Of a stretch of DNA of 39,161 bases, positions 7,009 through 15,342 are shown one piece after another. Both the position numbers and the translations under genes were made by a program. Every line of letters starts with the position of its first letter. The first letter of the stretch is position 1. This DNA is from Oerskovia rustica (lineage in GTDB: Bacteria; Actinomycetota; Actinomycetes; Actinomycetales; Cellulomonadaceae), in the NCBI RefSeq assembly GCF_014836555.1, contig NZ_JACSQQ010000034.1, positions 1-39,161 on the forward strand, written 5' to 3'. The notes under the pieces are model-generated. The model ran no database searches and was not told the origin of the DNA. It was given only the letters and a program-made list of their open reading frames with translations.

Positions 7009-7550
7009 GTCCATGCCTCCAGCAGCTGGTCGAGGGTGTCGGTCGGGGGAGCGGCGTCCAGATCGATTCCTTGTCGGTAGAGCGATCCGTGGAGGGCGTC
7101 GAGCAGCAGCAGTGCGCCACGGCGCGGATCCGCGAGTCGGGGGAGCGGCATCGCTGTCAGGAGCTGCTCGAGATATCTCGTCTGCTTGTCCCACCCCTCG
7201 CGCAGCAGGGCGATCGACTCCGGTGTCCGGAGGTCCGTGAGGAGCTCGTCGAGGGCGAAGATCGCGGCTCCTGCCGACGGTGCCCCGAACTCTGCGGACA
7301 CGTAGGCGCGCAGCTCGTCGGCAGGCCTCGACCCGGAGGGGGCGGAGGGCACGAGATCCGTCCATCGGCGCGCGAGGGCATGCAGCAGGTCTGCCTTGGA
7401 CCCGAACCTCTTGATCAGGCCGGCGGGGCTGATGCCTGCGGCCGGCGCGACCTCGTGCAGGGTCCACGGACCCGCTGTGCTGCGGTTCGAGAGCGCTCGG
7501 TCTATCCGGTCGAGCAGGTCGTCGTCGGTCACGGTCCGGGGGCGCGTCAT
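7005..7550 (-). CDS. TetR-family transcriptional regulator, autoregulated with the reductase
   Basis: This is a 181-aa repressor-type protein. A short N-terminal helix-turn-helix (TLHEVAPAAGISPAGLIKRF, about residues 30-49) is followed by an all-helical ligand-binding domain. The canonical N-terminal basic tail is short. Immediately upstream of its ATG lies a 22-bp near-perfect palindrome (7555-7576), a probable operator for autoregulation. The gene overlaps the reductase by 4 bp, forming a two-gene operon. The ligand is unknown; in such pairs it is often a substrate of the linked enzyme, which is inference. Confidence 0.9.
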   Translation of the reverse strand: MTRPRTVTDDDLLDRIDRALSNRSTAGPWTLHEVAPAAGISPAGLIKRFGSKADLLHALARRWTDLVPSAPSGSRPADELRAYVSAEFGAPSAGAAIFALDELLTDLRTPESIALLREGWDKQTRYLEQLLTAMPLPRLADPRRGALLLLDALHGSLYRQGIDLDAAPPTDTLDQLLEAWT

Positions 7551-7554
7551 GATG

Positions 7555-7576
7555 TTAGTAAATCATGATTCACTAA
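7555..7576. promoter_or_regulatory. 22-bp palindromic operator of the TetR/reductase operon
   Basis: The palindrome reads TTAGTAAATCA on the left and TGATTCACTAA on the right, with a single mismatched pair in the arms. It is an AT-rich island in GC-rich surroundings. It begins 5 bp before the TetR start (7550) and contains the stop codon of the preceding DUF2306 gene (7563-7565). The size and symmetry fit a TetR dimer site. Confidence 0.72.
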
Positions 7577-8438
7577 CTCCGGTGCTCGTCCGGACCGCTA
7601 CGGGTGCCGCAGTGCGGGTCACGGCCCCGGAGGTGGTCATGCGCAGCCCGGGCAGGTTCCGCCGGGCGATCAGCCACTCCGCGATCACGACGTTCGGCAG
7701 CCAGCACAGGAACGCGACAGGGGCGTAGGCGGTCTCGAACAGCACTCCCGGGTCGGCGTCGGGACCCGCGAACGGCGCCTGGACGGCCACGAGGACCCCG
7801 ACCCACAGGCGCAGCGTCACGGCGGCGTAGGTCAGGGCGAAGCAGCGGATCATCCATGCCTGGTGCTCGGCGACGCGGCCCGCGCGGATGGCGCGGTACG
7901 CCTTCCAGCCCGTCCACGCCCACAGCACCGCGAGCGTCCCGAACCCGAAGAAGCCGAGGAAGGCCACCGAGCTCGCGGTCGAGATGACGAGGCCGGTGAG
8001 CGCACCCACGCCGACCCCGACCAGGTAGACCCTGCCCAGCACGCGGTGCAGGCGCGGGGCGCGGCGGCGCCAGCGGGAGACGAACTGCAGCGGTCCGACC
8101 AGGAGTGCGATCCCGGCGAACGCGATGTGCAGGTAGAACGCGAGCTGGATCGCGGGCGGGCGGTTCGCGAACGTCGAGGCGAGGCCCGTGTCGTCCTGGG
8201 CGAGCTCGTCGAGCGTCGCGCCCGTGTAGGAGGTGAGCAGGATCGCGGCCATGGCGATCGAGCTGAGCGCGACCCAGACGAGGCCCGGGCGGAAGCGACG
8301 GGTACGTCCGGTCGGTCGCTCGGGACCGGTCGGCTGCGCGTGGTCGACAGGCCGCGAGGGGCGGTCGGGACGGGAGGCGTTCGTGCGGCCGGGCGCTGTG
8401 GCGCCCGGGGAGGCCGCCGTCTCGGAGGGGGTGGGCAT
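7563..8438 (-). CDS. DUF2306 multi-pass membrane protein
   Basis: This is a 291-aa protein. Its first 50 residues are a disordered Thr/Pro/Arg-rich cytoplasmic tail, followed by about seven hydrophobic helices from residue 51 onward. The segments HIAFAGIALLVGPLQF, APRLHRVLGRVYLVGV and AEHQAWMIRCFALTYAAVTLR match the DUF2306 family; the conserved His residues in them may bind haem or metal, though this is not established. The ATG at 8438 has a GAGG element upstream and follows a 193-bp gap. The function is unknown. Its stop lies inside the operator of the next operon, so repressor binding there could also influence readthrough. Confidence 0.88.
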   Translation of the reverse strand: MPTPSETAASPGATAPGRTNASRPDRPSRPVDHAQPTGPERPTGRTRRFRPGLVWVALSSIAMAAILLTSYTGATLDELAQDDTGLASTFANRPPAIQLAFYLHIAFAGIALLVGPLQFVSRWRRRAPRLHRVLGRVYLVGVGVGALTGLVISTASSVAFLGFFGFGTLAVLWAWTGWKAYRAIRAGRVAEHQAWMIRCFALTYAAVTLRLWVGVLVAVQAPFAGPDADPGVLFETAYAPVAFLCWLPNVVIAEWLIARRNLPGLRMTTSGAVTRTAAPVAVRTSTGVSES

Positions 8439-8537
8439 CGTCGCCTCGTTCTCGGGTCGTGGTGCGGGGCAGGAGGACGGGCGAGCGTGCCGTCGCCCTT
8501 CGCCTCCAGCGTCCCGTCTCGCGCGATCCCGGCGACA

Positions 8538-8552
8538 GGGGGGAGTCCCCCC
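8538..8552 (-). terminator. G6-AGT-C6 hairpin, possible esterase terminator
   Basis: Six G (8538-8543) and six C (8547-8552) form a tight perfect stem in the 193-bp gap after the esterase stop. There is no T-run. Apart from this the gap (8439-8631) shows no gene or clear promoter. Confidence 0.4.
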
Positions 8553-8631
8553 GAAAGCGTGGCGGCCCGCCCCCGCCCGCCGCGCGACCGGTCCGGTACC
8601 CCGGTCCAGCAACCGACCCGGGGGCGGGTGC

Positions 8632-10140
8632 TCAGACCAGGGCGCGGACCTCGGCGTAGCCGTCGGGCAGGACGGCGGGGGCCGGCGCGTCCCCGCCGAA
8701 GACGCGCGTGGCCCCCGGGGCGTCGGACCAGGCGCGCCACCCGGGAGCCCCCTCGCGGACGAGCGCGACGGCCGCGCCGTGGAGCTCGTCCGCCAGTGCC
8801 TGGGGCGGGTCGTCGCCCGCGATGAGGTCCACCTTCTCGGCGTCGAGGCAGTCGAACCAGAACGGTACGTCGAGGCAGTGCGCGGCCCAGCCGAGCCTCG
8901 GGGACGCCCACGAGAAGCGGTACACCCAGGTGGGGTGAGCGGTGCGGGCCTCGGCGATCCGGACGATCGGCGCACGGAACATGCTGTCGGTCATGAAGCG
9001 GCCGAGCACGGCCGCGGTGCCCTTGCGGCGCTGGGTCCTGTTCGCGGCGAGGTACGCCTTGCGGCGCGAGCGGTCGGTGAGGAGCTTGCCGAGGACGAGG
9101 GAAGCGGGCAGGAAGCGCAGCTTCTTCTTCGCGTCGTCGGTCGCCATCGTGAACTCGTCGTCGGTCGCGCCGAGCACGAGCGGCTTGTCGCCGCCGACCC
9201 CGGCGTGCAGCGACTCGAGCGTCGGCCGGGTGATCAGGTCGCCGTCGATCATCGGCCCCCATGGCAGGCCGTCCTCGAGCATCGCCGCCACGCCCGCCAT
9301 CGGGTCGAGGCCGTCGGGGTTGGCGGCCTCGTCCTGCAGCTCGAGGACGCGGTGCTCGGGCAGCGACGCGAAGCCGTCGCGCGTCGGCTCGACCCCGGCG
9401 AGGCGGGCGAGCGTGTCGGCGAAGGTCTTCGCGCGGACCTCGGACACGTCGCCCACCGCGCCGGACAGGCACCACACCGACCGGAACAGGTGCTGCGCCG
9501 AGGGCATGCCGAGCAGCGTCAGCACCGCGCCGCCGCCGGCGGACTGCCCGGCGAGCGTGACGCGCGAGGGGTCGCCGCCGAACGCCGCGACGTTGCGCTG
9601 GACCCAGTCCAGCGCCAGCAGCCAGTCCCGCACGCCGCGGTTGGACGGCGCGCCCTCGATGCGTCCGAACCCGTCGAAGCCGAGGCGGTAGGAGACCGAG
9701 ACGGTCACGACGCCGTCGCGGTTGAACGAGCGCCCGTCGTACCAGGGGCTCGCCGGGGAACCGGCCGTGTAGCCACCGCCGTGGATGTAGACGAGCACCG
9801 GCAGCGCGGCGTCGGGCGTCCCGGGGGCGGGCGTGTACACGTTCACGTTCAGGGTCGAGTCGCCGGGGATCGACGGCTCCGGGATCAGCGTGATCTCGGC
9901 GAGCTGCTTGCGTTGCGGCGTCGCGCCGGGCTCGGTCGCGTCGCGCACGCCCTCCCAGGGGGCGACGGGCACGGGGGCCTCGAAGCGCAGGTCGCCGACG
10001 GGAGCCTCGGCGAAGGGGATGCCGAGGAACGCTGCCGAGGTCTCGCGCCAGACGCCGCGGACCCGGCCTGCGTCGATCGTGACGACGGGGCCGTCCAGGG
10101 TGGGGTCGGTCGCCTCGGCGTCGGTGACGGGGGTGCTCAT
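8632..10140 (-). CDS. Type-B carboxylesterase/lipase family protein
   Basis: This is a 502-aa alpha/beta-hydrolase of the carboxylesterase type-B family. The oxyanion-hole HGGG spans 120-123 and the nucleophile elbow GQSAGGG has Ser200. The FLGIPFAEAPVGDLRF block lies near the N-terminus. A later LGATDDEFTM segment probably supplies the acid residue, and a His in WAAHCLDVPFWF completes the triad. No signal peptide was seen, so it is probably cytoplasmic. The ATG at 10140 overlaps the TetR stop by 4 bp, giving a TetR-esterase operon divergent from a transporter/beta-glucosidase operon. This context suggests hydrolysis of acylated glycosides or related esters after uptake, which is inference; the family is broad. 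Confidence 0.94.
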   Translation of the reverse strand: MSTPVTDAEATDPTLDGPVVTIDAGRVRGVWRETSAAFLGIPFAEAPVGDLRFEAPVPVAPWEGVRDATEPGATPQRKQLAEITLIPEPSIPGDSTLNVNVYTPAPGTPDAALPVLVYIHGGGYTAGSPASPWYDGRSFNRDGVVTVSVSYRLGFDGFGRIEGAPSNRGVRDWLLALDWVQRNVAAFGGDPSRVTLAGQSAGGGAVLTLLGMPSAQHLFRSVWCLSGAVGDVSEVRAKTFADTLARLAGVEPTRDGFASLPEHRVLELQDEAANPDGLDPMAGVAAMLEDGLPWGPMIDGDLITRPTLESLHAGVGGDKPLVLGATDDEFTMATDDAKKKLRFLPASLVLGKLLTDRSRRKAYLAANRTQRRKGTAAVLGRFMTDSMFRAPIVRIAEARTAHPTWVYRFSWASPRLGWAAHCLDVPFWFDCLDAEKVDLIAGDDPPQALADELHGAAVALVREGAPGWRAWSDAPGATRVFGGDAPAPAVLPDGYAEVRALV

Positions 10141-10739
10141 GCGGTCGTGCTCCGTTCGGGGGAGAGTGCCCCGAGTGACACGAGCAGCCGCTCGAGCTCG
10201 GAGGCCATGTCGATGGTGGGGTCCTGGAGCCACAGCGTCTGGAGGCCGTCGGCGGCCGCGGTGAGGACCAGGGCGAAGGAGGCGGTGTCGAGGTCGGCGG
10301 GGTAGCGTCCGGTGCGCTTGCCGTCGGCGACGAGGCCGCCGAACAGCTCGGTCATCGTCGCGCGGCGCTCGGCGAAGAACTGGTGGGCCGGGTGGTCGTG
10401 GTCGCTGGCCTCGGCGTTGAGCCTGGTATAGAGCTCGACGAGTCCCGGGACGTCGGCGTTGTGCCGCATGACCCGCAGGAAGATCCGGAGCGGGTCGACG
10501 TCGGACTCGGTGCGGTACGTCTCCAGGTCGAGCTCGTCACGCTTGCGCAGGATCGCGGTGAACAGCTCGTCCTTGCTGTCGAAGTAGTGCAGCAGGCCCG
10601 CCTGGCTGAGCCCGACCGCCTCGGCGAGCTCCTTGACCGACGCGCCGCGGTATCCCTCGCGGGCGATCACGTCGAGCGCCGTCGTCAGGATCTCCTCGCG
10701 CTTGGCGATGCCCTTCGCATATGAACCCCGTTGTGCCAT
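10137..10739 (-). CDS. TetR-family regulator of the esterase / glycoside locus
   Basis: This 200-aa protein has a classical TetR N-terminal domain: IAKREEILTTALDVIAREGY leads into the helix-turn-helix VKELAEAVGLSQAGLLHYF (about residues 35-53). A ligand-binding domain of TetR_C type follows. It is transcribed divergently from the MFS-PAP2-GH3 genes with 99 bp between starts, and is coupled to the esterase gene by ATGA overlap. The shared intergenic region holds an imperfect inverted repeat over a promoter, so it probably represses both directions. The ligand could be a glycoside or its aglycone; there is no direct evidence. Confidence 0.92.
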   Translation of the reverse strand: MAQRGSYAKGIAKREEILTTALDVIAREGYRGASVKELAEAVGLSQAGLLHYFDSKDELFTAILRKRDELDLETYRTESDVDPLRIFLRVMRHNADVPGLVELYTRLNAEASDHDHPAHQFFAERRATMTELFGGLVADGKRTGRYPADLDTASFALVLTAAADGLQTLWLQDPTIDMASELERLLVSLGALSPERSTTA

Positions 10740-10762
10740 GCGTCGACCCTAGACGGGGACCC

Positions 10763-10790
10763 TTGCACTTTCAATACCGAGTGCCATACT
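10763..10790 (+). promoter_or_regulatory. Promoter with overlapping inverted repeat, MFS-PAP2-GH3 operon
   Basis: A -35 TTGCAC (10763-10768) and a -10 CATACT (10785-10790) are separated by 16 bp. GCACT (10765-10769) and AGTGC (10780-10784) form an inverted repeat with a 10-bp spacer, lying over the -35 and ending at the -10. That is where a repressor such as the divergent TetR would block transcription. Confidence 0.55.
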
Positions 10791-10838
10791 GTTTTCGCGA
10801 CGCTCAAGGATGAGCGCCCGTCCGACGAAGGATCCCCC

Positions 10839-12161
10839 ATGACACTGCCGTCAGATTCCGTAGCACCAGCCCCAGCGCCCGACGTCTTCGCCGACGCCGA
10901 GGACTTCGTCGAGGAGGCGTCCGGCCAGGACGATCCGCCCCCGCTCGTGACCGGCACCCCCAAGCGCCTTCTCGGCTGGATCGTCCCCGCCAACTTCTCG
11001 GTCTTCATGATCTGGGGAGCCGTCGGCGGACTGCTGATGCCCCTCCAGGTGCAGACGCTCGGTGAGGCCGACAAGGTCGGCAACCTGGCCGTCGTCGGCA
11101 CGTTCGGCGCCCTGGCCGCGCTGCTCGCCCAGCCGATCGCGGGCCAGATCTCGGACCGCACGCGCAGCCGGTTCGGCCGTCGCGCGCCGTGGCTCGTGCT
11201 GGGCGCCCTCGTCGGAGGGCTGGGCCTGCTGGCCATGGGCTTCGCGAACAGCCTCGTGGGCATCGTCATCGGCTGGGTGATCGTCCAGGTCGCCTACAAC
11301 TTCGCGCAGGGACCGCTCAGTGCGATCATGCCGGACCGCGTCCCGCGCGCCCTGCGCGGCACGTTCGCCGCGCTGTCCGGGCTCGGGCTCATGCTCGGCG
11401 CGCTCGGGGGGTCGATCGTCGGGGCGCAGTTCGCGAGCTCGATCCAGCTCGGCTACCTCGTCTTCGCCGGCTTCACGCTCATCGTGCTGACGCTGTTCGT
11501 CGTCTTCAACCCGGACCGCTCCAGCAAGGACCTCGTCAAGGAACCGTTCAGCGTGGGCGAGTTCCTGCGCACCTTCTGGGTCAGCCCCCTCAAGCACCCC
11601 GACTTCTTCTGGGCCTTCACCGGACGACTGCTGCTCTACACCGGGTACTTCGCCGTGACGGGGTACCAGCTCTTCATCCTGCAGGACTACATCGGCCTCG
11701 GTCAGGCCGGGGCGGTCGCGGCGGTGCCGCTGTTCAGCCTCGTCAGCCTCGCGGGCGTGCTGCTCGCGACGCTCGTCTCGGGGCCGCTCTCGGACCGGTT
11801 CCAGCGCCGGAAGGTCTTCGTCTTCCTGTCCTCGGCCCTCGTCGGCCTGGCCCTCCTGATCCCGATGGTCCTGCCCAGCTTCGCGGGCTGGGCGATCTTC
11901 ACGTTCGTCTCGGGCCTCGGCTTCGGGATGTTCCAGGCCGTCGACACGGCCCTCATGAGCGAGGTGCTGCCCTCCGCGAAGTCGTTCGCGAAGGACCTCG
12001 GCGTCGTCAACATCGCCGCGACCCTGCCGCAGACGCTCGCCCCCGCGTTCGCCGGTCTGATCATCCTGAGCTTCGGCGGCTACATCGCGCTGTTCCCGGT
12101 CGGCATCGTCCTGAGCATCCTCGGCGCCTGCGCGGTCTGGCCCATCAAGGCGGTCCGGTGA
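10839..12161 (+). CDS. MFS transporter, probable glycoside/sugar permease
   Basis: This is a 440-aa twelve-helix major facilitator protein. A roughly 45-residue acidic N-terminal tail precedes the first helix. The inter-helix motif DRTRSRFGRRAPW (the GPH/SLC45-like version of motif A) lies between helices 2 and 3, and SDRFQRRKVFVF is its repeat in the second half. The ATG at 10839 has AAGGA upstream at good spacing; an in-frame ATG at 10731 lies upstream of the predicted promoter and overlaps the divergent gene, so it was rejected. It is the first gene of an operon with a PAP2 phosphatase and a GH3 glycosidase, suggesting uptake of an oligosaccharide or aryl-glycoside. The substrate is inferred from context only. 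Confidence 0.9.
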   Translation: MTLPSDSVAPAPAPDVFADAEDFVEEASGQDDPPPLVTGTPKRLLGWIVPANFSVFMIWGAVGGLLMPLQVQTLGEADKVGNLAVVGTFGALAALLAQPIAGQISDRTRSRFGRRAPWLVLGALVGGLGLLAMGFANSLVGIVIGWVIVQVAYNFAQGPLSAIMPDRVPRALRGTFAALSGLGLMLGALGGSIVGAQFASSIQLGYLVFAGFTLIVLTLFVVFNPDRSSKDLVKEPFSVGEFLRTFWVSPLKHPDFFWAFTGRLLLYTGYFAVTGYQLFILQDYIGLGQAGAVAAVPLFSLVSLAGVLLATLVSGPLSDRFQRRKVFVFLSSALVGLALLIPMVLPSFAGWAIFTFVSGLGFGMFQAVDTALMSEVLPSAKSFAKDLGVVNIAATLPQTLAPAFAGLIILSFGGYIALFPVGIVLSILGACAVWPIKAVR

Positions 12162-12931
12162 TGGCCGCCGAGGTCGCGCAGCCGCAGCGGGCGGACGTCC
12201 GGTCGCCCCGTCCCCCGCGCCCGCTGGCGATGCTGTGGTGGTCCCTGGGGCTCGTCGCGGCCTTCGCGCTCATGGGCCTGCTGGTCGCGCAGGACGCGGC
12301 GGCGCCGTTCACGCAGCCGCTCGACGACTGGTGGCGCGGGCTCGTCGGGGTCGGGCCCGACAGCGGCCTGTACCCGTCGGCGCTGCCCATGTTCTTCCAG
12401 CACCTCGGCGAGGGGCCCGGGGCGCTCGTGGGCATGATCCTGATCCCCGGGGCGCTCGCGTTCGTCGGCCGCTGGCGCTCCGCGCTCTTCTTCCTCACGG
12501 TCACCCTGGTCGGACCGGGGCTGTTCTCGCAGGGCATGAAGAACCTCGTGGACCGTCCGCGTCCCGCCGCGGACGAGACGCTCGGTCTGTTCGGACCGCT
12601 CTTCCGGGTCGACCACGGCTCGTTCCCCTCAGGGCACGCCGTCATGGCGGGCGCGCTCGTCGTCGGCATCGCGGCCCTGGTCCCGGCAGCACGACGCACG
12701 GCCCGCACGCTCTGGTGGTGCGTCGGGGGACTGGTGCTGCTGGGCATGGTGTGGCAGCGCACCCTCATCAACGCGCACTGGCTCTCCGACACGCTCTTCG
12801 GGCTCGTCGCGGGTGTGGCCGGAGCGCTCCTCGTGTGGTGGGCGTTCTGGCCCCTGCTCCAGCGTGACTACGGGCGACCCGTGTGGTTCTGCCACCTCGG
12901 GCACCACCGCGACCAGCCCTCCCCAGCCTGA
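12161..12931 (+). CDS. PAP2-family membrane phosphatase
   Basis: This is a 256-aa integral membrane phosphatase of the type-2 phosphatidic acid phosphatase superfamily. It has about six helices and the three signature motifs: KNLVDRPRP (Lys127 to 135), PSGH (156-159, catalytic His159) and HWLSD (His206, Asp210). The start ATG overlaps the transporter stop (TGATG), so it is translationally coupled. Family members dephosphorylate lipid phosphates or undecaprenyl pyrophosphate at the outer membrane face. Why it sits inside a glycoside operon is not clear; the coupling suggests cotranscription rather than a common pathway. Confidence 0.92.
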   Translation: MAAEVAQPQRADVRSPRPPRPLAMLWWSLGLVAAFALMGLLVAQDAAAPFTQPLDDWWRGLVGVGPDSGLYPSALPMFFQHLGEGPGALVGMILIPGALAFVGRWRSALFFLTVTLVGPGLFSQGMKNLVDRPRPAADETLGLFGPLFRVDHGSFPSGHAVMAGALVVGIAALVPAARRTARTLWWCVGGLVLLGMVWQRTLINAHWLSDTLFGLVAGVAGALLVWWAFWPLLQRDYGRPVWFCHLGHHRDQPSPA

Positions 12932-12958
12932 ACGACGATCGAGAGAGAAGGACAGGAC

Positions 12959-15232
12959 ATGACCGACACCACCATCGAGGACGGCACGACCACCGTCGCC
13001 GACCTGACGCTCGAGGAGAAGGCGTCGCTGACGAGCGGCGCGAGCTTCTGGTGGACCAAGGGGGTCGAGAGCGCCGGCATCCCCGCCGTGATGCTCACCG
13101 ACGGACCGCACGGTCTGCGCAAGCAGCGTGGCAGCGCCGACCACCTCGGCATCGGCGACAGCGTCCCGGCGACGTGCTTCCCCCCGGCCGTGGGGCTCGG
13201 CTCGTCGTGGGACACCGACCTCGCGCACCGCGTCGGCGAGGCCCTGGGCGTCGAGTCCTCGATCGAGAACGTGGCCGTCATCCTCGGCCCGGGCGTGAAC
13301 ATCAAGCGCTCCCCGCTGTGCGGCCGCAACTTCGAGTACTTCTCGGAGGACCCGGTCGTGTCCGGGGTCATGGCCGCCGCGCTGGTGCGTGGCACGCAGT
13401 CGACGGGCGTCGGCACGTCGCTCAAGCACTTCGCGGCCAACAACCAGGAGCACGACCGGATGCGGGCCTCGAGCGACGTCGACCCGCGCCCTCTGCGCGA
13501 GATCTACCTGCGGGGCTTCCAGCGGGTCGTCGAGGAGGCGCAGCCGTACACAGTGATGTGCTCCTACAACCGGGTCAACGGCGTCTTCGCGTCCGAGGAC
13601 CCGTTCCTGCTCACCCGGGTGCTGCGCGACGAGTGGGGCTTCGAGGGCCTCGTCGTCTCGGACTGGGGCGCGGTCGACGACCGGGTCTCGGCGATCGCGG
13701 CGGGTCTGGACCTGGAGATGCCGTCCTCGGGCGGCGTGACCGACGCGCAGATCGTGGCCGCGGTACGCGAGGGCACGCTCGCCGAGAGCGTCGTGGACGC
13801 CTCGGCCGGACGTGTCGCGCGGCTCGCGAGGCGATGGCAGGGCACGCCACGCGTCGCGGGCCCCCTCGACGTCGACGCGCACCACGCTCTGGCGCGCGAG
13901 GTGGCCGGCCGTTCGATCGTGCTCCTGAAGAACGACGGCGGCCTGCTCCCGCTCCAGGGGCAGCGCTCGGTGGCGCTCATCGGCGCGTTCGTGGACCAGC
14001 CGCGCTACCAGGGCGCCGGCTCCTCGATGATCAACCCGACCCGCATCGACTCGGTCGCGCACGAGATCGAGGGCAAGGCGGGGGAGGGCGTGGTGTCCCG
14101 GGCACCTGGCTTCACGCTCGACGGCACCGGGGACGCCGCGGCGCTGCGGGCGGACGCCGTCGCGCTCGCGGCGGACAGCGACGTCGCGGTCGTCTTCCTG
14201 GGGCTGCCCGCCGCCGCGGAGTCGGAGGGCTACGACCGCGAGCACATCGACCTGCCTGCCGAGCAGCTCGAGCTGCTCGACGCCGTGCTCGAGGTCAACC
14301 CGCGCACGGTGGTCGTCCTGTCGAACGGCAGCGTCGTCGCGCTCCCGTTCGCCGACCGCGTGCCCGCGATCCTCGAGGGCTGGCTGCTCGGTCAGGCGGG
14401 CGGCGGCGCGATCGCCGACGTGCTCTACGGCGACGTCAACCCGTCGGGCAAGCTCACCGAGACCATCCCGGTGCGCCTGGAGGACAGCCCGGCGTTCCTC
14501 AACTTCCCCGGGGAGGACGGCCACGTCCGCTACGGCGAGGGGCTGTTCGTGGGCTACCGCTGGTACGACGCGCGCAGGATCGAGGTGACCTTCCCGTTCG
14601 GGCACGGTCTGTCCTACACGACGTTCGCCTACGGGGACGCGGTGGCCGCCGTGAACGGTGAGGGGGACGTCGAGGTGCGGGTCACGGTCACGAACACGGG
14701 GGAGCGGGCAGGCCGCGAGGTCGTGCAGGTCTACACCGGGCTCGCCTCGGCGGCCGTGCAGCGCCCCGAGCGAGAGCTCAAGGCGTTCGGGCTCGTCGAG
14801 CTCGTGCCGGGCGAGAGCCGCGAGGTCGTCCTCACGGTCCGTCGGGCCGACCTCGCGTACTGGCACGTCCGCGCCGACCGCTGGGTCGTCGAGGGCGGCG
14901 GGTACACGGTGGACGTGGCCGCGTCCTCGCGCGACGTGCGCTCGTCCGCGACCGTCCAGGTCGTGGGCGACCCGCTCGTCATGCCGCTCACGCGCGAGTC
15001 CTCGCTCGCCGAGGTGTTCGCGCACCCGGTCGCGGGGCCGGTCGTGCAGCAGGCCATGGCGCAGATGGCCTCGGCCATGGAGGGTGCGGCGTCGATCATG
15101 CCCGAGGGCGTCGACATGGCCAAGATGATGGGCTCGTTCCCGATCGGGCGCATCGGCATGATCGCGGGGGACGCCTTCGGCCCCGCGCAGGTCGACCAGC
15201 TCCTGGCGACGGCGAACGGCGCGAGCGCCTGA
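12959..15232 (+). CDS. Glycoside hydrolase family 3 beta-glucosidase
   Basis: This is a 757-aa GH3 enzyme with no signal peptide, so it is probably cytoplasmic. The N-terminal (beta/alpha)8 domain carries the substrate-binding MLTDGPHGLR (45-54), KHFAANNQE (156-164) and the nucleophile Asp235 in LVVSDWGA. The alpha/beta sandwich domain follows (about 300-550). The fibronectin-like C-terminal domain (about 580-680) contains VTNTGERAGREVVQVY. A further tail of about 80 residues, rich in Met and Ala, is not part of the standard domains. GAGAGAAGGA lies directly upstream of the ATG. With the MFS permease it would hydrolyse imported beta-glucosides; specificity (gluco, xylo, aryl) cannot be told from sequence. 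A strong terminator follows. Confidence 0.95.
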   Translation: MTDTTIEDGTTTVADLTLEEKASLTSGASFWWTKGVESAGIPAVMLTDGPHGLRKQRGSADHLGIGDSVPATCFPPAVGLGSSWDTDLAHRVGEALGVESSIENVAVILGPGVNIKRSPLCGRNFEYFSEDPVVSGVMAAALVRGTQSTGVGTSLKHFAANNQEHDRMRASSDVDPRPLREIYLRGFQRVVEEAQPYTVMCSYNRVNGVFASEDPFLLTRVLRDEWGFEGLVVSDWGAVDDRVSAIAAGLDLEMPSSGGVTDAQIVAAVREGTLAESVVDASAGRVARLARRWQGTPRVAGPLDVDAHHALAREVAGRSIVLLKNDGGLLPLQGQRSVALIGAFVDQPRYQGAGSSMINPTRIDSVAHEIEGKAGEGVVSRAPGFTLDGTGDAAALRADAVALAADSDVAVVFLGLPAAAESEGYDREHIDLPAEQLELLDAVLEVNPRTVVVLSNGSVVALPFADRVPAILEGWLLGQAGGGAIADVLYGDVNPSGKLTETIPVRLEDSPAFLNFPGEDGHVRYGEGLFVGYRWYDARRIEVTFPFGHGLSYTTFAYGDAVAAVNGEGDVEVRVTVTNTGERAGREVVQVYTGLASAAVQRPERELKAFGLVELVPGESREVVLTVRRADLAYWHVRADRWVVEGGGYTVDVAASSRDVRSSATVQVVGDPLVMPLTRESSLAEVFAHPVAGPVVQQAMAQMASAMEGAASIMPEGVDMAKMMGSFPIGRIGMIAGDAFGPAQVDQLLATANGASA

Positions 15233-15247
15233 GCCTCACCTGACGAG

Positions 15248-15285
15248 GGGTGGGTCCCGGCGCCGCGCGGCGCCGGGACCCACCC
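15248..15285 (+). terminator. 17-bp perfect hairpin terminator after the GH3 gene
   Basis: The left arm is 15248-15264 and the right arm 15269-15285, exact reverse complements around a GCGC loop. It starts 16 bp after the beta-glucosidase stop and separates that operon from the ileS leader. Confidence 0.8.
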
Positions 15286-15330
15286 GTCCGCGGGCCGACC
15301 GGCCTCGGCGCGCTCGCGGGGACGGCGCGT

Positions 15331-15336
15331 TATCAT
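15331..15336 (+). promoter_or_regulatory. -10 element TATCAT of the ileS leader transcript
   Basis: This is a good TATAAT match in GC-rich sequence, placing transcription start near 15343, just before the T-box structure. No clear -35 was seen. Confidence 0.5.
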
Positions 15337-15342
15337 GGGGCC

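Noticed and set aside
10731-10838. An upstream in-frame ATG extending the MFS transporter by 36 codons
   Set aside because: It precedes the predicted promoter, overlaps the divergent TetR start, and has no ribosome binding site; the ATG at 10839 has AAGGA.
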